This document shows positions 12,561 through 20,284 of a stretch of 21,300 nt of DNA, one piece after another. The notes under the pieces were generated by a model that was not told the DNA's origin, made no database searches, and saw only the letters and a list, made by a program, of their open reading frames with translations. Origin of the DNA: DALYJJ01 sp031969915 (GTDB lineage: Bacteria > Acidobacteriota > Terriglobia > Bryobacterales > Bryobacteraceae); assembly GCA_031969915.1 (NCBI GenBank), contig DALYJJ010000108.1, positions 1 through 21,300 of the forward strand, given 5' to 3'. A program made the translations under genes and the position numbers. The stretch's first letter is position 1; every line of letters starts with the position of its first letter.

Positions 12561-14480
12561 TCAAACGAGCAGGGGCAGTTTGCGGCGCCGTTTGCCGTCC
12601 ATGGCGAACAGGGCGCCGGCCAGCGCGGGGGCGACGATCGTGATGGGCGATTCGCCCGCCCCCGCCGGTTCGATCTCGCGGCGATCGATGAGCAGGATGT
12701 CGATCTTCGGGGTGTCCGAGAAGCGGGGCACGCGGTATTTGGAGAGCCGGCCGTTGACGATGGTCTGGCGGTCCCACAGGAGGCGTTCAAAGAGCGCGCC
12801 GCCGATACCCTGAATGGTCGCACCCATGATCTGATGGCGCAGGCCGTCGGGGTTGAGGACGGCTCCGGGATCGAACGCCACGACGACGCGCACCACTTTG
12901 ACGCCATCCATTTCGGCGAACAGCGCGAGGCGCGCGTCCTTCTCCAGATTGCAGGCCAGGCCGGAGTTCTTCGCCTTGGCCCACCCGAACCGCTCCGCGG
13001 CGCGCTCCAGCACTTCGCGGGTGCGAGGGTCGGTGAGGTTCCTGAGGCGGTACTCGAGGGGATCGGTTTTGTGCAGGGCCGCGAGTTCGTCGATGTGGGC
13101 TTCGCGCGCGAAGGTGTTGGCGGCGGCGGCCAGGGAGCGATAGGAACCCTGGCGCAACGGGCTCTGCGCGCGGTGGTGCGCACAGAGCATGTTCGGAATG
13201 GGGTAGTGGCATCGCAAGCCCGAGGGGCCGGAGTTGTAGTTGCGGAACTCCCAGGCCACGATCTTGCCGTTGGCTTCCGAACCGGTGCGCACGTCGATGA
13301 CGCCGGCGGGGCGGGAGTACGCGGCGGTGGATTCCTCCTGGCGCGACCATTCGAGCTTGACGGCGCGGCCGGCGCCCTTGGCGAGCCGGGCGGCCTCGAT
13401 CTCGCACTCGCCGTTCTGCTTGCCGCCGAAGGCGCCGCCGATATCGACCGCCACGACGCGGACATCCGCCTCGGCGATCCCGAACGCCTGGGCCAGTTGC
13501 CGCCGGACCAGAAACGGAGCCTGCGCTCCGGACCACACGGTGAGCTTGCCGTCCTTCCATTCGGCGATGGCGGAGCGCGGCTCGAGCGGCACGTGCGCGA
13601 TGGGCTCGAGGGCATAGCTGGCTTCGTGCCGGTGCGGGGCTGCGGCCAGGGCTGCGGCGACATCGCCGTGCTGGAAGAGGGCCGGGTAGCGAACGTTCGG
13701 ATTCGGGTCCGGGGGCTGGGCCGTTTTCCGGAAGTACGCCTCGAGGTCGGCTGAGGCGAGCAGCGGCTCCACGGTCCAGTTCGCCTTCACGTTCCGGGCG
13801 GCCTTCACGGCGGCGGCGCGTGTGGGGGCGACGACGCCGAGGAAATTGCCGTCGCGCACGATGCCGGGCGCGCTCTGCTGCTCGAAGGACTGGAGGGTGG
13901 CCCGATGGCCGGGCGGGCGAACGGCGACGCCGTGCAGGGCGCCTTCATGGCGCCTGTCGCAGGCGTATTTGCGAGCGCCGGTGACGACGTCGCGTCCGGC
14001 CACGGGCGGGAGCGGCGTGCCCAGGGTCTTCCAGTTTGAGGGATCCGTCAACTCGCCGGTATCCCCGGTATCGCCGGCCAGCCGCAGCTTGCGAGCGGCG
14101 GCCGCGGCTTTTCTCACGGCGGGGACGGTCTGCGGGGTGGTCAGGCTGGCCCAGGTACCGCCGTCGTCGGGCACTTGCGCGGTGTCGCCCATGAGCACCT
14201 TGACGCGCGAGGGGGCGATGCGCATTTCCTCGGCGACGGCCTGGGTGAGCAGGGTTCGCGGCCCTTGGCCCATCTCCACTTTGCTGGTGAGGAGGGTCAC
14301 CGCGCCGTCGTCGCCGAAGTGGAGGCGGGTGCCGGCGGTGTCCTGCGCGGAGCCCTGGTAGGTGAACAGAACGCCGGCGCCGAGGACGCCGAACAGTTCG
14401 CGGCGGTCGAGAGTAAAGGCGGCCTCGCCGCGGGGCGTCTCGGTCTCGTCGCGATACCGCCGCCGCAGTTCGTCAGCCAC
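12561..14480 (-). CDS. IorB-like molybdopterin oxidoreductase, large subunit
   Basis: This is the molybdenum-cofactor subunit of a xanthine-dehydrogenase/isoquinoline-1-oxidoreductase-type enzyme. Start GTG 14480 is chosen because GGGAGG lies 7 bases upstream; an in-frame ATG at 14585 would sit deep inside the small-subunit gene. The 639-residue product has a twin-arginine-like leader (LDRRELFGVLGAGVLF, Arg26-Arg27). It then has VEMGQG (68-73), GGAFGGKQ (348-355) and a terminal GAGE with the likely catalytic Glu610, all cofactor-site motifs of the family. It overlaps the iron-sulfur subunit gene by 8 bp. IorB-type subunits are usually somewhat longer (about 700 residues or more), so this is slightly short. 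The substrate is unknown; aldehydes or N-heterocycles are typical. Partner to the IorA-like subunit without a FAD subunit. Confidence 0.85.
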   Translation of the reverse strand: MADELRRRYRDETETPRGEAAFTLDRRELFGVLGAGVLFTYQGSAQDTAGTRLHFGDDGAVTLLTSKVEMGQGPRTLLTQAVAEEMRIAPSRVKVLMGDTAQVPDDGGTWASLTTPQTVPAVRKAAAAARKLRLAGDTGDTGELTDPSNWKTLGTPLPPVAGRDVVTGARKYACDRRHEGALHGVAVRPPGHRATLQSFEQQSAPGIVRDGNFLGVVAPTRAAAVKAARNVKANWTVEPLLASADLEAYFRKTAQPPDPNPNVRYPALFQHGDVAAALAAAPHRHEASYALEPIAHVPLEPRSAIAEWKDGKLTVWSGAQAPFLVRRQLAQAFGIAEADVRVVAVDIGGAFGGKQNGECEIEAARLAKGAGRAVKLEWSRQEESTAAYSRPAGVIDVRTGSEANGKIVAWEFRNYNSGPSGLRCHYPIPNMLCAHHRAQSPLRQGSYRSLAAAANTFAREAHIDELAALHKTDPLEYRLRNLTDPRTREVLERAAERFGWAKAKNSGLACNLEKDARLALFAEMDGVKVVRVVVAFDPGAVLNPDGLRHQIMGATIQGIGGALFERLLWDRQTIVNGRLSKYRVPRFSDTPKIDILLIDRREIEPAGAGESPITIVAPALAGALFAMDGKRRRKLPLLV

Positions 14481-14949
14481 GTTTGGCCTCCCGTTGCGCG
14501 GCCAGGCGCACTGCCTCCACGATGCGCGGGTACGTGCCGCAGCGGCAGAGATGGCCTTCGAGCGAGGTGCGCACGGCGCCTTCACTGGGATTGGGCTGCG
14601 CTTCGAGCAGCGCCACGGCGCCCAGGATCATGGCGGGCGTGCAAAAACCGCATTGGAAGGCAGTGGTGTCGAGGAAGGCCTGCTGCACGGGGTGCAGGGT
14701 GTCGCTGGAGGGAGCCAGGCCTTCGATCGTGGTGACCGGCTGCGTGCGAACCGATGCGGCGGGCGTGATGCAGGCGCGCACGGCGCGGCGGTTCACGAGC
14801 ACGGTGCAGGCGCCACAGACTCCTTCGCCGCATCCGTACTTGGCGCCCGTGAGGTCCAGGCGCTCGCGGAGGGTGTAGAGGAGAGTCTCGCCCTCCTCGA
14901 CTTCGACCCTGCTCCGTTTGCCATTCACCAACAATTCCAGGAGAGGCAT
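14473..14949 (-). CDS. IorA-like [2Fe-2S] small subunit
   Basis: The 158-residue product is the electron-transfer subunit of the molybdenum hydroxylase. The plant-ferredoxin-type cluster ligands are Cys40, Cys45, Cys48 (YGCGEGVCGACTVLV) and Cys60. The second, all-helical cluster domain has Cys100 and Cys103 (QCGFCTPAMIL) and Cys135 and Cys137 (HLCRCGTYPRI). Length matches the family. It is followed directly, with an 8-bp overlap, by the large subunit. Upstream of ATG 14949 there is no ribosome-binding site. Instead a TAGAAT (-10-like, plus positions 14962-14967) lies 12 bases before the start, consistent with a leaderless or near-leaderless transcript. Confidence 0.93.
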   Translation of the reverse strand: MPLLELLVNGKRSRVEVEEGETLLYTLRERLDLTGAKYGCGEGVCGACTVLVNRRAVRACITPAASVRTQPVTTIEGLAPSSDTLHPVQQAFLDTTAFQCGFCTPAMILGAVALLEAQPNPSEGAVRTSLEGHLCRCGTYPRIVEAVRLAAQREAKRG

Positions 14950-15022
14950 GGGAATGATGCCATTCTACCCGGCGGGGGGTGCGGGCGCTGCGGCGGGGCT
15001 GGACTCCGCCGCGGGTGGGGAG

Positions 15023-15040
15023 TAAGATCCCTGGCCAGGG
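15023..15040 (+). promoter_or_regulatory. Candidate -10 element and adjacent palindrome before YHS gene
   Basis: TAAGAT (15023-15028) resembles a sigma-70 -10 hexamer and is followed immediately by the perfect 12-bp palindrome CCCTGGCCAGGG (15029-15040), just where transcription would start. AGGAGG follows before ATG 15055. The palindrome could be a repressor operator; this is motif-based. Confidence 0.35.
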
Positions 15041-15054
15041 AAGGAGGCGCTCCG

Positions 15055-15210
15055 ATGGTTCGGGATCCTGTGTGCGGAGAGGAGTTCGAGGCCGAGGAAG
15101 CCGAGGCTACCGCGGAGTACGAAGGGCGCATCTATTACTTCTGTTGCCGTGAGTGCCGCGAGCGGTTCCTGAAACGGCCGGACCTGTACCTGCAGCGCGT
15201 GATGGTGTGA
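15055..15210 (+). CDS. YHS-domain protein (51 aa)
   Basis: ATG 15055 has AGGAGG about 8 bases upstream. The tiny product contains RDPVCGEEFE, an acidic stretch EAEEAEATAEY and a terminal YYFCCRECRERFLKRPDLYL. These are the hallmarks of the YHS domain (D-P-V-C-G, then Y-x-F-C-s-x-x-C-x-x-x-F, then P-x-x-Y) found alone or at the ends of metal-transport ATPases. Cys6 with the later Cys residues probably binds a metal such as copper. It diverges from the iorA-like gene; whether it serves cofactor or metal supply there is unknown. Confidence 0.85.
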   Translation: MVRDPVCGEEFEAEEAEATAEYEGRIYYFCCRECRERFLKRPDLYLQRVMV

Positions 15211-15216
15211 CGGCGG

Positions 15217-16584
15217 CTAGCGGCCGCTGACCAACTGGGAAAAGGCGCCGGCGATGCGGGGCGCGGCCTCCGGGCCGACGGCGTTGACCTCGCCGTACCA
15301 GCGCTTCGGCGCACCGCGGAGCCAGGGCGCGGAGGCGTCCCATTCGGCTTTGGGAATGATGTAGCCGATTTCGTCGTTGGCGAGCCCGAACAGCATGCGG
15401 TAGGGCGCTTTCATCTGCTGTTTGATGGCGGGCTCGAGGGGCGCCTGGGGGAAGTCGGCGCCGTCATAGCGCTCGATTCCGCCCACGCTCAACTCCGGGT
15501 ACATCTCGCCGGGGATCAGCGCTATTTCAAGGGCCGGCCGGCGGCGGTCGTCCTCGAGCAGGACGTAGCCGACCGGGGTCACGGTGCTGCCGTCGGGGGC
15601 CGGTTTCTTGCGGCCCGCGAACACGCCGGCGGCGAGCGCCAGTTGATAGCCGGCGTTCTCCATGGGAATGTGCACGAGCTCTTCGCGAAACAGCGCCGCG
15701 GAGATCCTGATCCGGGCCGCGCCGTGGAGGGCGTCGAGAGCCAGTTCCGCCACGCGGGCGCCGATCAACTCGGCGAAGCGGAACGTGCCCTGCCGGGCGG
15801 GGCTCCCGGCGGCGGGGTCGGCCACCTTCGCGCCGAGGGGCGATTGCATGCCGCCCACGGCGCCGTTGATGAACACGCTCACGCCGCCGGTCTTCTTCTC
15901 GATCACGGGGTGCAGGTAGGCCGGGTAGTCCGAGGTGATGAGGGTGTTTTTTGAGTCGAGGGCTTCGGGATGGTTCGCCCAGTTCAGGAGGGTGCCGATG
16001 ATTCTGCCGGCGGCGTCTTCGGCGGCCAGGACGACGAGTTCGGCATCGTGGCGGACAGGCGGACGGGTGTCATGGATGAAGGAGTCGAGGTCGGGATGGG
16101 AGACTTTGGCGAGGCGCAGCACGGCGGGGCGGAGATCCGCGATCGCTTCGCGCACGGCCTCGGCGGTGCGGTCGACCACGTAGTCGACGTAGGCTTCGTT
16201 GAGGCCGCTCTTGCCGGCGGCCGGACCCCACAGGCCCATCGTATCGGGCGCCTGGTGGACGTGAGTGGCGGCGACGATCACGTCGGCCTCCGGGGCCTTG
16301 GCGCGAATCCGCTTGACGTCGTCAAAGAACAGCCCGATGGAATCCACGCCGCAGAGCACGAGCGGCCGGGCGCCCGCGTGCAGGGCGAGGCAACGGGCGA
16401 AGAGGTCGTCGTGAATCCCCGTCGCGACGCGGTTCTGGCCGAACCCGGCGATGAACACGGGACCGTGTTTGGCGAGGTCCGGGGTGAGGGTGCGTTTGGC
16501 GGCGCCGGCGCGGAATTCCGCGGCCAGGAGGGTGAAAGGAAGGGAGAGCGCGGCGGCGAGGAGGAGGGGACGCATCGCTCCCAT
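15217..16584 (-). CDS. Neutral/alkaline ceramidase-like hydrolase, exported
   Basis: The 455-residue product starts with a signal peptide (MRPLLLAAALSLPFTLLA). It shows the N-terminal fold of neutral/alkaline nonlysosomal ceramidases: AGAAKRTLTPD near the mature start, the zinc-site-like ATHVHQAPD (His108, His110), a later NWANHPEAL histidine, and SVFINGAVGGMQSP. True neutral ceramidases are longer (over 600 residues) with a C-terminal immunoglobulin-like domain. This one lacks that domain and belongs to the shorter, common bacterial group whose substrate is not established. Start ATG 16584 fits the proposed shared promoter; ATG 16575 is possible. It ends 6 bp after the convergent YHS gene. 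Confidence 0.75.
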   Translation of the reverse strand: MGAMRPLLLAAALSLPFTLLAAEFRAGAAKRTLTPDLAKHGPVFIAGFGQNRVATGIHDDLFARCLALHAGARPLVLCGVDSIGLFFDDVKRIRAKAPEADVIVAATHVHQAPDTMGLWGPAAGKSGLNEAYVDYVVDRTAEAVREAIADLRPAVLRLAKVSHPDLDSFIHDTRPPVRHDAELVVLAAEDAAGRIIGTLLNWANHPEALDSKNTLITSDYPAYLHPVIEKKTGGVSVFINGAVGGMQSPLGAKVADPAAGSPARQGTFRFAELIGARVAELALDALHGAARIRISAALFREELVHIPMENAGYQLALAAGVFAGRKKPAPDGSTVTPVGYVLLEDDRRRPALEIALIPGEMYPELSVGGIERYDGADFPQAPLEPAIKQQMKAPYRMLFGLANDEIGYIIPKAEWDASAPWLRGAPKRWYGEVNAVGPEAAPRIAGAFSQLVSGR

Positions 16585-16591
16585 TATTGCC

Positions 16592-16600
16592 TGCTATACT
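16592..16600. promoter_or_regulatory. Shared, symmetrical -10 for divergent leaderless genes
   Basis: On the plus strand TGCTATACT is an extended -10 (TATACT 16595-16600), 10 bp before ATG 16611. On the minus strand the same TATA core reads TATAGC (16599-16594), 9 bp before ATG 16584. The two starts are only 26 bp apart and neither has a convincing ribosome-binding site. This suggests two leaderless transcripts from one bidirectional promoter. Confidence 0.5.
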
Positions 16601-16610
16601 CCGCTTTCGT

Positions 16611-17531
16611 ATGCAGCTAGGATTCGTTAGCGCGATTCTCCCCGATCTTTCCCTGGACGAAGTTCTCGCGTTCGCCGCCCAAACCGGCTACGAGTGCGTG
16701 GAGGTGATGTGCTGGCCGCCGGGCAAGGCGGAGCGGCGCTACGCCGGGGTGACGCATATCGACGTCACGACGGTGACGGCCGAGACGGCGCCCGCGATTC
16801 ATGCTCTCACTGCGAAGCACAACGTGGCGATCAGCGGCCTGGGCTACTATCCGAACGTGCTCTCGCCGAACGCTGAAGAGGCGGCCGTGGCCGAGCGGCA
16901 TATCCGTGAAGTGATCCGGGCGGCGAGCGTTCTGGGCATCGGGGTGATGAACACGTTCGTGGGGCGCGACTACACGCGTTCGGTGGAAGACAACTGGGCG
17001 CGTTTCAAGGAGACCTGGACGGGGCTGATCGGGCACGCCGAAGCCCACAACGTCAAGATCGGGATCGAGAACTGCCCGATGCTGTTCACCAAGGACGAAT
17101 GGCCCGGTGGAAAGAACCTGGCGATCAGCCCGGCGATCTGGCGCCGCATGTATGAAGAGATACCGAGCCCGAATTTCGGCCTGAACTTCGACCCCTCGCA
17201 CTTCATCTGGCAGCAGATGGACTACCTGAAGCCGCTGCGCGAGTTCGCCTCCCGCCTGCATCACATGCACGCCAAGGATGCGCGGATCGACCGGCATCGG
17301 CTGGATGAAGTGGGCACGCTGGCTTATCCGAACCTCTATCACACGCCGAAGCTGCCCGGCATGGGCGACGTGAACTGGAGCGCGTTTTTCTCCGCGCTCA
17401 CGGATTCCGGCTACCGGGGGCCGGTGTGCGTCGAGGTGGAGGACCGGGCGTTCGAGGGTTCGCTCGAAGACCGCAAGGCCTCGCTGCGGCAGGCTTACAA
17501 CTACTTGAAGCAGTTCTTCCCGGGCCGGTAG
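16611..17531 (+). CDS. Sugar-phosphate isomerase/epimerase-like TIM barrel
   Basis: The 306-residue product has the xylose-isomerase-like/AP-endonuclease-2 TIM-barrel signature. It includes YECVEVMCWPPG (about 27-38), GIENCP with Glu153, LNFDPSHFIWQ with Asp194 and His197, HHMHAKD around His220, and VCVEVED with Glu275. These are the expected metal ligands and catalytic pair. Such enzymes epimerise or isomerise sugars such as inosose or hydroxypyruvate, but the exact substrate cannot be told. Start ATG 16611 is chosen because upstream in-frame codons lie across the -10 element. No ribosome-binding site precedes it. The DUF218 gene follows after 5 bp, indicating an operon. Confidence 0.85.
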   Translation: MQLGFVSAILPDLSLDEVLAFAAQTGYECVEVMCWPPGKAERRYAGVTHIDVTTVTAETAPAIHALTAKHNVAISGLGYYPNVLSPNAEEAAVAERHIREVIRAASVLGIGVMNTFVGRDYTRSVEDNWARFKETWTGLIGHAEAHNVKIGIENCPMLFTKDEWPGGKNLAISPAIWRRMYEEIPSPNFGLNFDPSHFIWQQMDYLKPLREFASRLHHMHAKDARIDRHRLDEVGTLAYPNLYHTPKLPGMGDVNWSAFFSALTDSGYRGPVCVEVEDRAFEGSLEDRKASLRQAYNYLKQFFPGR

Positions 17532-17536
17532 ACGAG

Positions 17537-18232
17537 ATGAGGCATCTGATCGTCGTGGCCGGCCACGCCGTGCCTTTTCGGTTCGACCGGCTGGACTCCG
17601 ACGAAGGCTGGTACCTCAAGCCGTTCCAGAAGGGCGAAGGGCGTTTCTACACGGCGCACGCGGAGGCGGGTGTACGGCTGGCGTCTGAGGATCCGGGCTC
17701 GCTGCTGATCTTCTCCGGCGGGCAGACGGACGGCGATGCCGGGCCACGCAGCGAAGGCCAAGGGTATTGGCTGATCGCCGAATATCGCGAGTGGTTCGGC
17801 GACCGGAGCGTGCGCGAGCGGGCGCAGACGGAGGAGTTCTCGCGCGATTCACTGGAGAACGTGCTGTTCAGCCTGTGCCGGTTTCGCGAGGTGACGGGAT
17901 TCTATCCCGAGCGGCTGACGTGCGTGGGCTGGCAGTTCAAAGAGAAGCGCTTCGATCTGCATCGGGCGGCGGTGCGATTCCCGCGCGAGCGGTATCGCTA
18001 CGTGGGCGTGAACGACCCGGAAGATCTGGCCACGGCCGAAGGGCACGAAGAGGTCCGGCGGCAGGTGTTCGAGCGCGACCCGTACGGGGCGGGCCCGGAG
18101 CCGGCGTCCAAGCGGGAGGCGCGCAATCCGTTCCGGCGCTATCACGGCTACCGTGGAAGTTGTCCGGAGGCCGCGGCGCTGCTCGACCACCGGGGGCCGG
18201 AGTTGTTCGCGGGGCCGCTGCCGTGGGCCTGA
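17537..18232 (+). CDS. DUF218-domain protein (YdcF-like)
   Basis: The start ATG 17537 lies 5 bp after the isomerase stop; GACGAG is a weak ribosome-binding site. The 231-residue product opens with the strand LIVVAGHAVP, then LLIFSGGQTDGDAGPRSEGQ (about 57-76), TEEFSRDSLENVLFSLCRFR and a strand LTCVGWQFKEKRF. This is the DUF218/ElyC-SanA-YdcF-like pattern (V-V-x-G, S-G-G-x-T, E-x-x-S-x-x-T/S-x-E-N) in the version also seen in fungi. No signal peptide or membrane helix is visible, so it is probably cytoplasmic. Function is unknown; a SAM- or nucleotide-binding role has been discussed for the fold. It ends 4 bp before the convergent small membrane-protein gene. Confidence 0.8.
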   Translation: MRHLIVVAGHAVPFRFDRLDSDEGWYLKPFQKGEGRFYTAHAEAGVRLASEDPGSLLIFSGGQTDGDAGPRSEGQGYWLIAEYREWFGDRSVRERAQTEEFSRDSLENVLFSLCRFREVTGFYPERLTCVGWQFKEKRFDLHRAAVRFPRERYRYVGVNDPEDLATAEGHEEVRRQVFERDPYGAGPEPASKREARNPFRRYHGYRGSCPEAAALLDHRGPELFAGPLPWA

Positions 18233-18236
18233 ACGC

Positions 18237-18599
18237 TCAACCGTAGGCGACCGGGTTTCGTTCGAGCCAGAGGGTATCCCGCTCGGATCGGACGCGCCGT
18301 GCCGCTTCGCGGACCACCGGACCGGCGAGCGAGCGGGTCTCCCAGATCATGGCCCCGGCGACGCCCAACGCGGCGCCGGCGAGGGCCAGCGCGACGCTTC
18401 GTCCGCCGTCGCGTTCCTTGGAACTGAGGTACCCCGCCACTGCGCCGACCAAGACGCCGGCCGCCGCCACCTTGAGCGACGTGCGGGCGGCACGCGAGAG
18501 CGTCTCCGAGCCCTGCTCGGAATGGAAGGCGGACACCGCGCCATCCACACCGGACCGGCCGCTGCGAACACTGTCATCCAGCCATTGGGCGAAACCCAT
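18237..18599 (-). CDS. Small glycine-rich membrane protein
   Basis: ATG 18599 is preceded by GGAGGGGAGGGAAGG. The 120-residue product has an N-terminal amphipathic part, two hydrophobic segments (about 42-60, LKVAAAGVLVGAVAGYL, and 69-86, VALALAGAALGVAGAMI) with glycine/alanine-zipper spacing, and a charged C-terminal tail rich in Arg. It resembles small DUF-type helical-hairpin inner-membrane proteins with no assigned function. It lies downstream of the sulfatase on the same strand, with a 38-bp gap, and may be co-transcribed. Confidence 0.65.
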   Translation of the reverse strand: MGFAQWLDDSVRSGRSGVDGAVSAFHSEQGSETLSRAARTSLKVAAAGVLVGAVAGYLSSKERDGGRSVALALAGAALGVAGAMIWETRSLAGPVVREAARRVRSERDTLWLERNPVAYG

Positions 18600-18637
18600 G
18601 CGTCCTTCCCTCCCCTCCTCTTCATCCTATCCGAAAC

Positions 18638-20110
18638 TCAGGCGTCTCTCGGCCGCAAATACCATTCCAGGGCCTCGGCGTCGCTCAGCCGCGGCGGCTC
18701 GTGGGCGGTCTCCGGATGTGTCGCGCGGAACCGCTCAAGCATCAGTCGGCGCAGCCCCGCCGCCACTTTAGGCTGCTGAGCGGCGAGGTCGGTGAATTCA
18801 TCCGGATCGGATTTCAGATCGTAGAGGCGCTCATAGCGGCCGGGGGTGGGGCGATCCGTTTCATAGCCGTCGAGGCGGCGGCGACGGCCGCTGCAAAAGA
18901 TGTACTTGTAGCGGTGTGTGCGGAGGAAGGCCTCTTCGTTCTCCAGGTACTCGCTGAAGACGTGATCGCGATGGGCGGTGCGGCGTCCTTCGAGGTAGGG
19001 CCGGAGGCTGCGGCCGTGCTGGATGGGCAGCGGGTCGAGGCCGAACAGGCCGGTGATGGTCGCGGGCACATCGATGTGTTCGGTGAAGTGCTTGACGACG
19101 CCGCGACGGACGCGGCCCGGTGCGCGCACGATCAACGGGACGCGCAGGGCAGGGTCGTAGCCGCAGTGTTTCTCGAAGCGGCCGTGCTCGCCCAGGCAGT
19201 AGCCGTGATCGGCGAGGTAGATCACGACGGTGTTCGCGGCCAGGCCTTCGCGCTCAAGGGCATGGAGCACGCGGCCGATGTTGCGGTCCAGGAACTCCAC
19301 GGATGTGTAATAGGCGGAACGGATGCCGCTTTTGTCGGCGTGGGAGAGTTCGCGAAAAATGAGTGGGATCTGGGGGGCGTCGGCGGGTCCCACGGGTGGC
19401 GGTGGAAACGCATGGCTCGGCCGCCGGCCGGCGTCCTCCACGGGAAAATCGAAGGGCGAGTGCGGCTCCTGAAAGCTGACCCAGAGGGCGAACGGCGAGT
19501 CGCGATGCGCAGCGAGAAACTCGGCCGCCAGGCCCGCCAGGTAGGTGCCCTTCATGTCCGCCTCATACCGTGAGAAGGGAAGCGCATCCGCGTTCAGCCA
19601 GATGCGTGCCGGGTCCTTGAATGGCTGCCAGCGCGGCTTCACGGGAATTTCGGAGGGCACGGCGCGGCCGGGGCGGCGGGCGGCCCACGCCTTCTGCAAC
19701 TCCCCTTCGGTGACCATGGTGTCGAAGCCGAACAGGCCGGGTTGCGCGGGGCGGTTCAGGTGCATCTTGCCGAACACGGCGGTGCGATAGCCGGCGCGCT
19801 GGAACTGGCGGGCGAGCGTAGGCTTGCCGAGGTCGAGCGGTGTGGCCAGGCGGGTGACGCCCGCCATGTGCGGCATCTGGCCGGTGAGGAGGCTTTGCCG
19901 CGACGGCGTGCACACGGGCGAATTGCAATAGTGGGCGGCGAAGCGCGTGCCATCGCTGGCCAGGCGGTCGAGGTTCGGCGTGCGGGCCAGCGGGTTGCCG
20001 TCGACGCCGAGCGCATGGCCGGCGTGGTCGTCGGCAATCAGGAACAGCAGGTTGGGCCGCCGCGGCAATGCCTGCGCCGCCGCCGCCAAGAGCCTTCTGC
20101 GGGTGATCAT
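18638..20110 (-). CDS. Type I sulfatase, exported
   Basis: The 490-residue product is an arylsulfatase-family enzyme. It has Asp27-Asp28 in NLLFLIADDHAGH (metal ligands) and CTPSRQSLLTG with Cys67, the formylglycine-forming Cys-x-Pro-Ser-Arg site. It also has a GKMHL segment near 115, SFQEPHSPFD, and YLADHGYCLGEHG carrying the second metal and substrate residues. The N-terminus MITRRRLLAAAAQ looks like a short twin-arginine-type signal. It hydrolyses sulfate esters, with maturation by a formylglycine-generating enzyme not seen here. No ribosome-binding site precedes ATG 20110; the leader contains a CGGGGGACCCCCG palindrome (20117-20129). It diverges from the TonB-dependent receptor gene, a pairing often seen for polysaccharide use. 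Confidence 0.93.
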   Translation of the reverse strand: MITRRRLLAAAAQALPRRPNLLFLIADDHAGHALGVDGNPLARTPNLDRLASDGTRFAAHYCNSPVCTPSRQSLLTGQMPHMAGVTRLATPLDLGKPTLARQFQRAGYRTAVFGKMHLNRPAQPGLFGFDTMVTEGELQKAWAARRPGRAVPSEIPVKPRWQPFKDPARIWLNADALPFSRYEADMKGTYLAGLAAEFLAAHRDSPFALWVSFQEPHSPFDFPVEDAGRRPSHAFPPPPVGPADAPQIPLIFRELSHADKSGIRSAYYTSVEFLDRNIGRVLHALEREGLAANTVVIYLADHGYCLGEHGRFEKHCGYDPALRVPLIVRAPGRVRRGVVKHFTEHIDVPATITGLFGLDPLPIQHGRSLRPYLEGRRTAHRDHVFSEYLENEEAFLRTHRYKYIFCSGRRRRLDGYETDRPTPGRYERLYDLKSDPDEFTDLAAQQPKVAAGLRRLMLERFRATHPETAHEPPRLSDAEALEWYLRPRDA

Positions 20111-20259
20111 ATCGTTCGGGGGACCCCCGTTATCGACCCCATAAAATTAACCGATTGTCGGAAAAAGATGACGCTACTATCCTGAAACTAGTTTAAGATT
20201 GTCACCAGTCTGTCGCGATCCGCGCCGGCTCGCAACATTGCCACGTTCGCCTGGACAAC

Positions 20260-20272
20260 TGCTGATTCAGCA
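20260..20272. repeat. Palindrome upstream of TonB-receptor gene
   Basis: TGCTGA-T-TCAGCA is a perfect inverted repeat directly before the ribosome-binding site AGGGGG (20275-20280). It could be an operator or an mRNA hairpin. A second palindrome, AAACTAGTTT, lies at 20185-20194 in the same AT-rich intergenic region. Confidence 0.35.
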
Positions 20273-20284
20273 ATAGGGGGTTTT

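Noticed and set aside
12787..13754. Several long ORFs on both strands overlapping the molybdopterin subunit gene
   Set aside because: Arg/Pro/Gly-rich shadows typical of high-GC coding DNA; only the 12561-14480 frame has family motifs.
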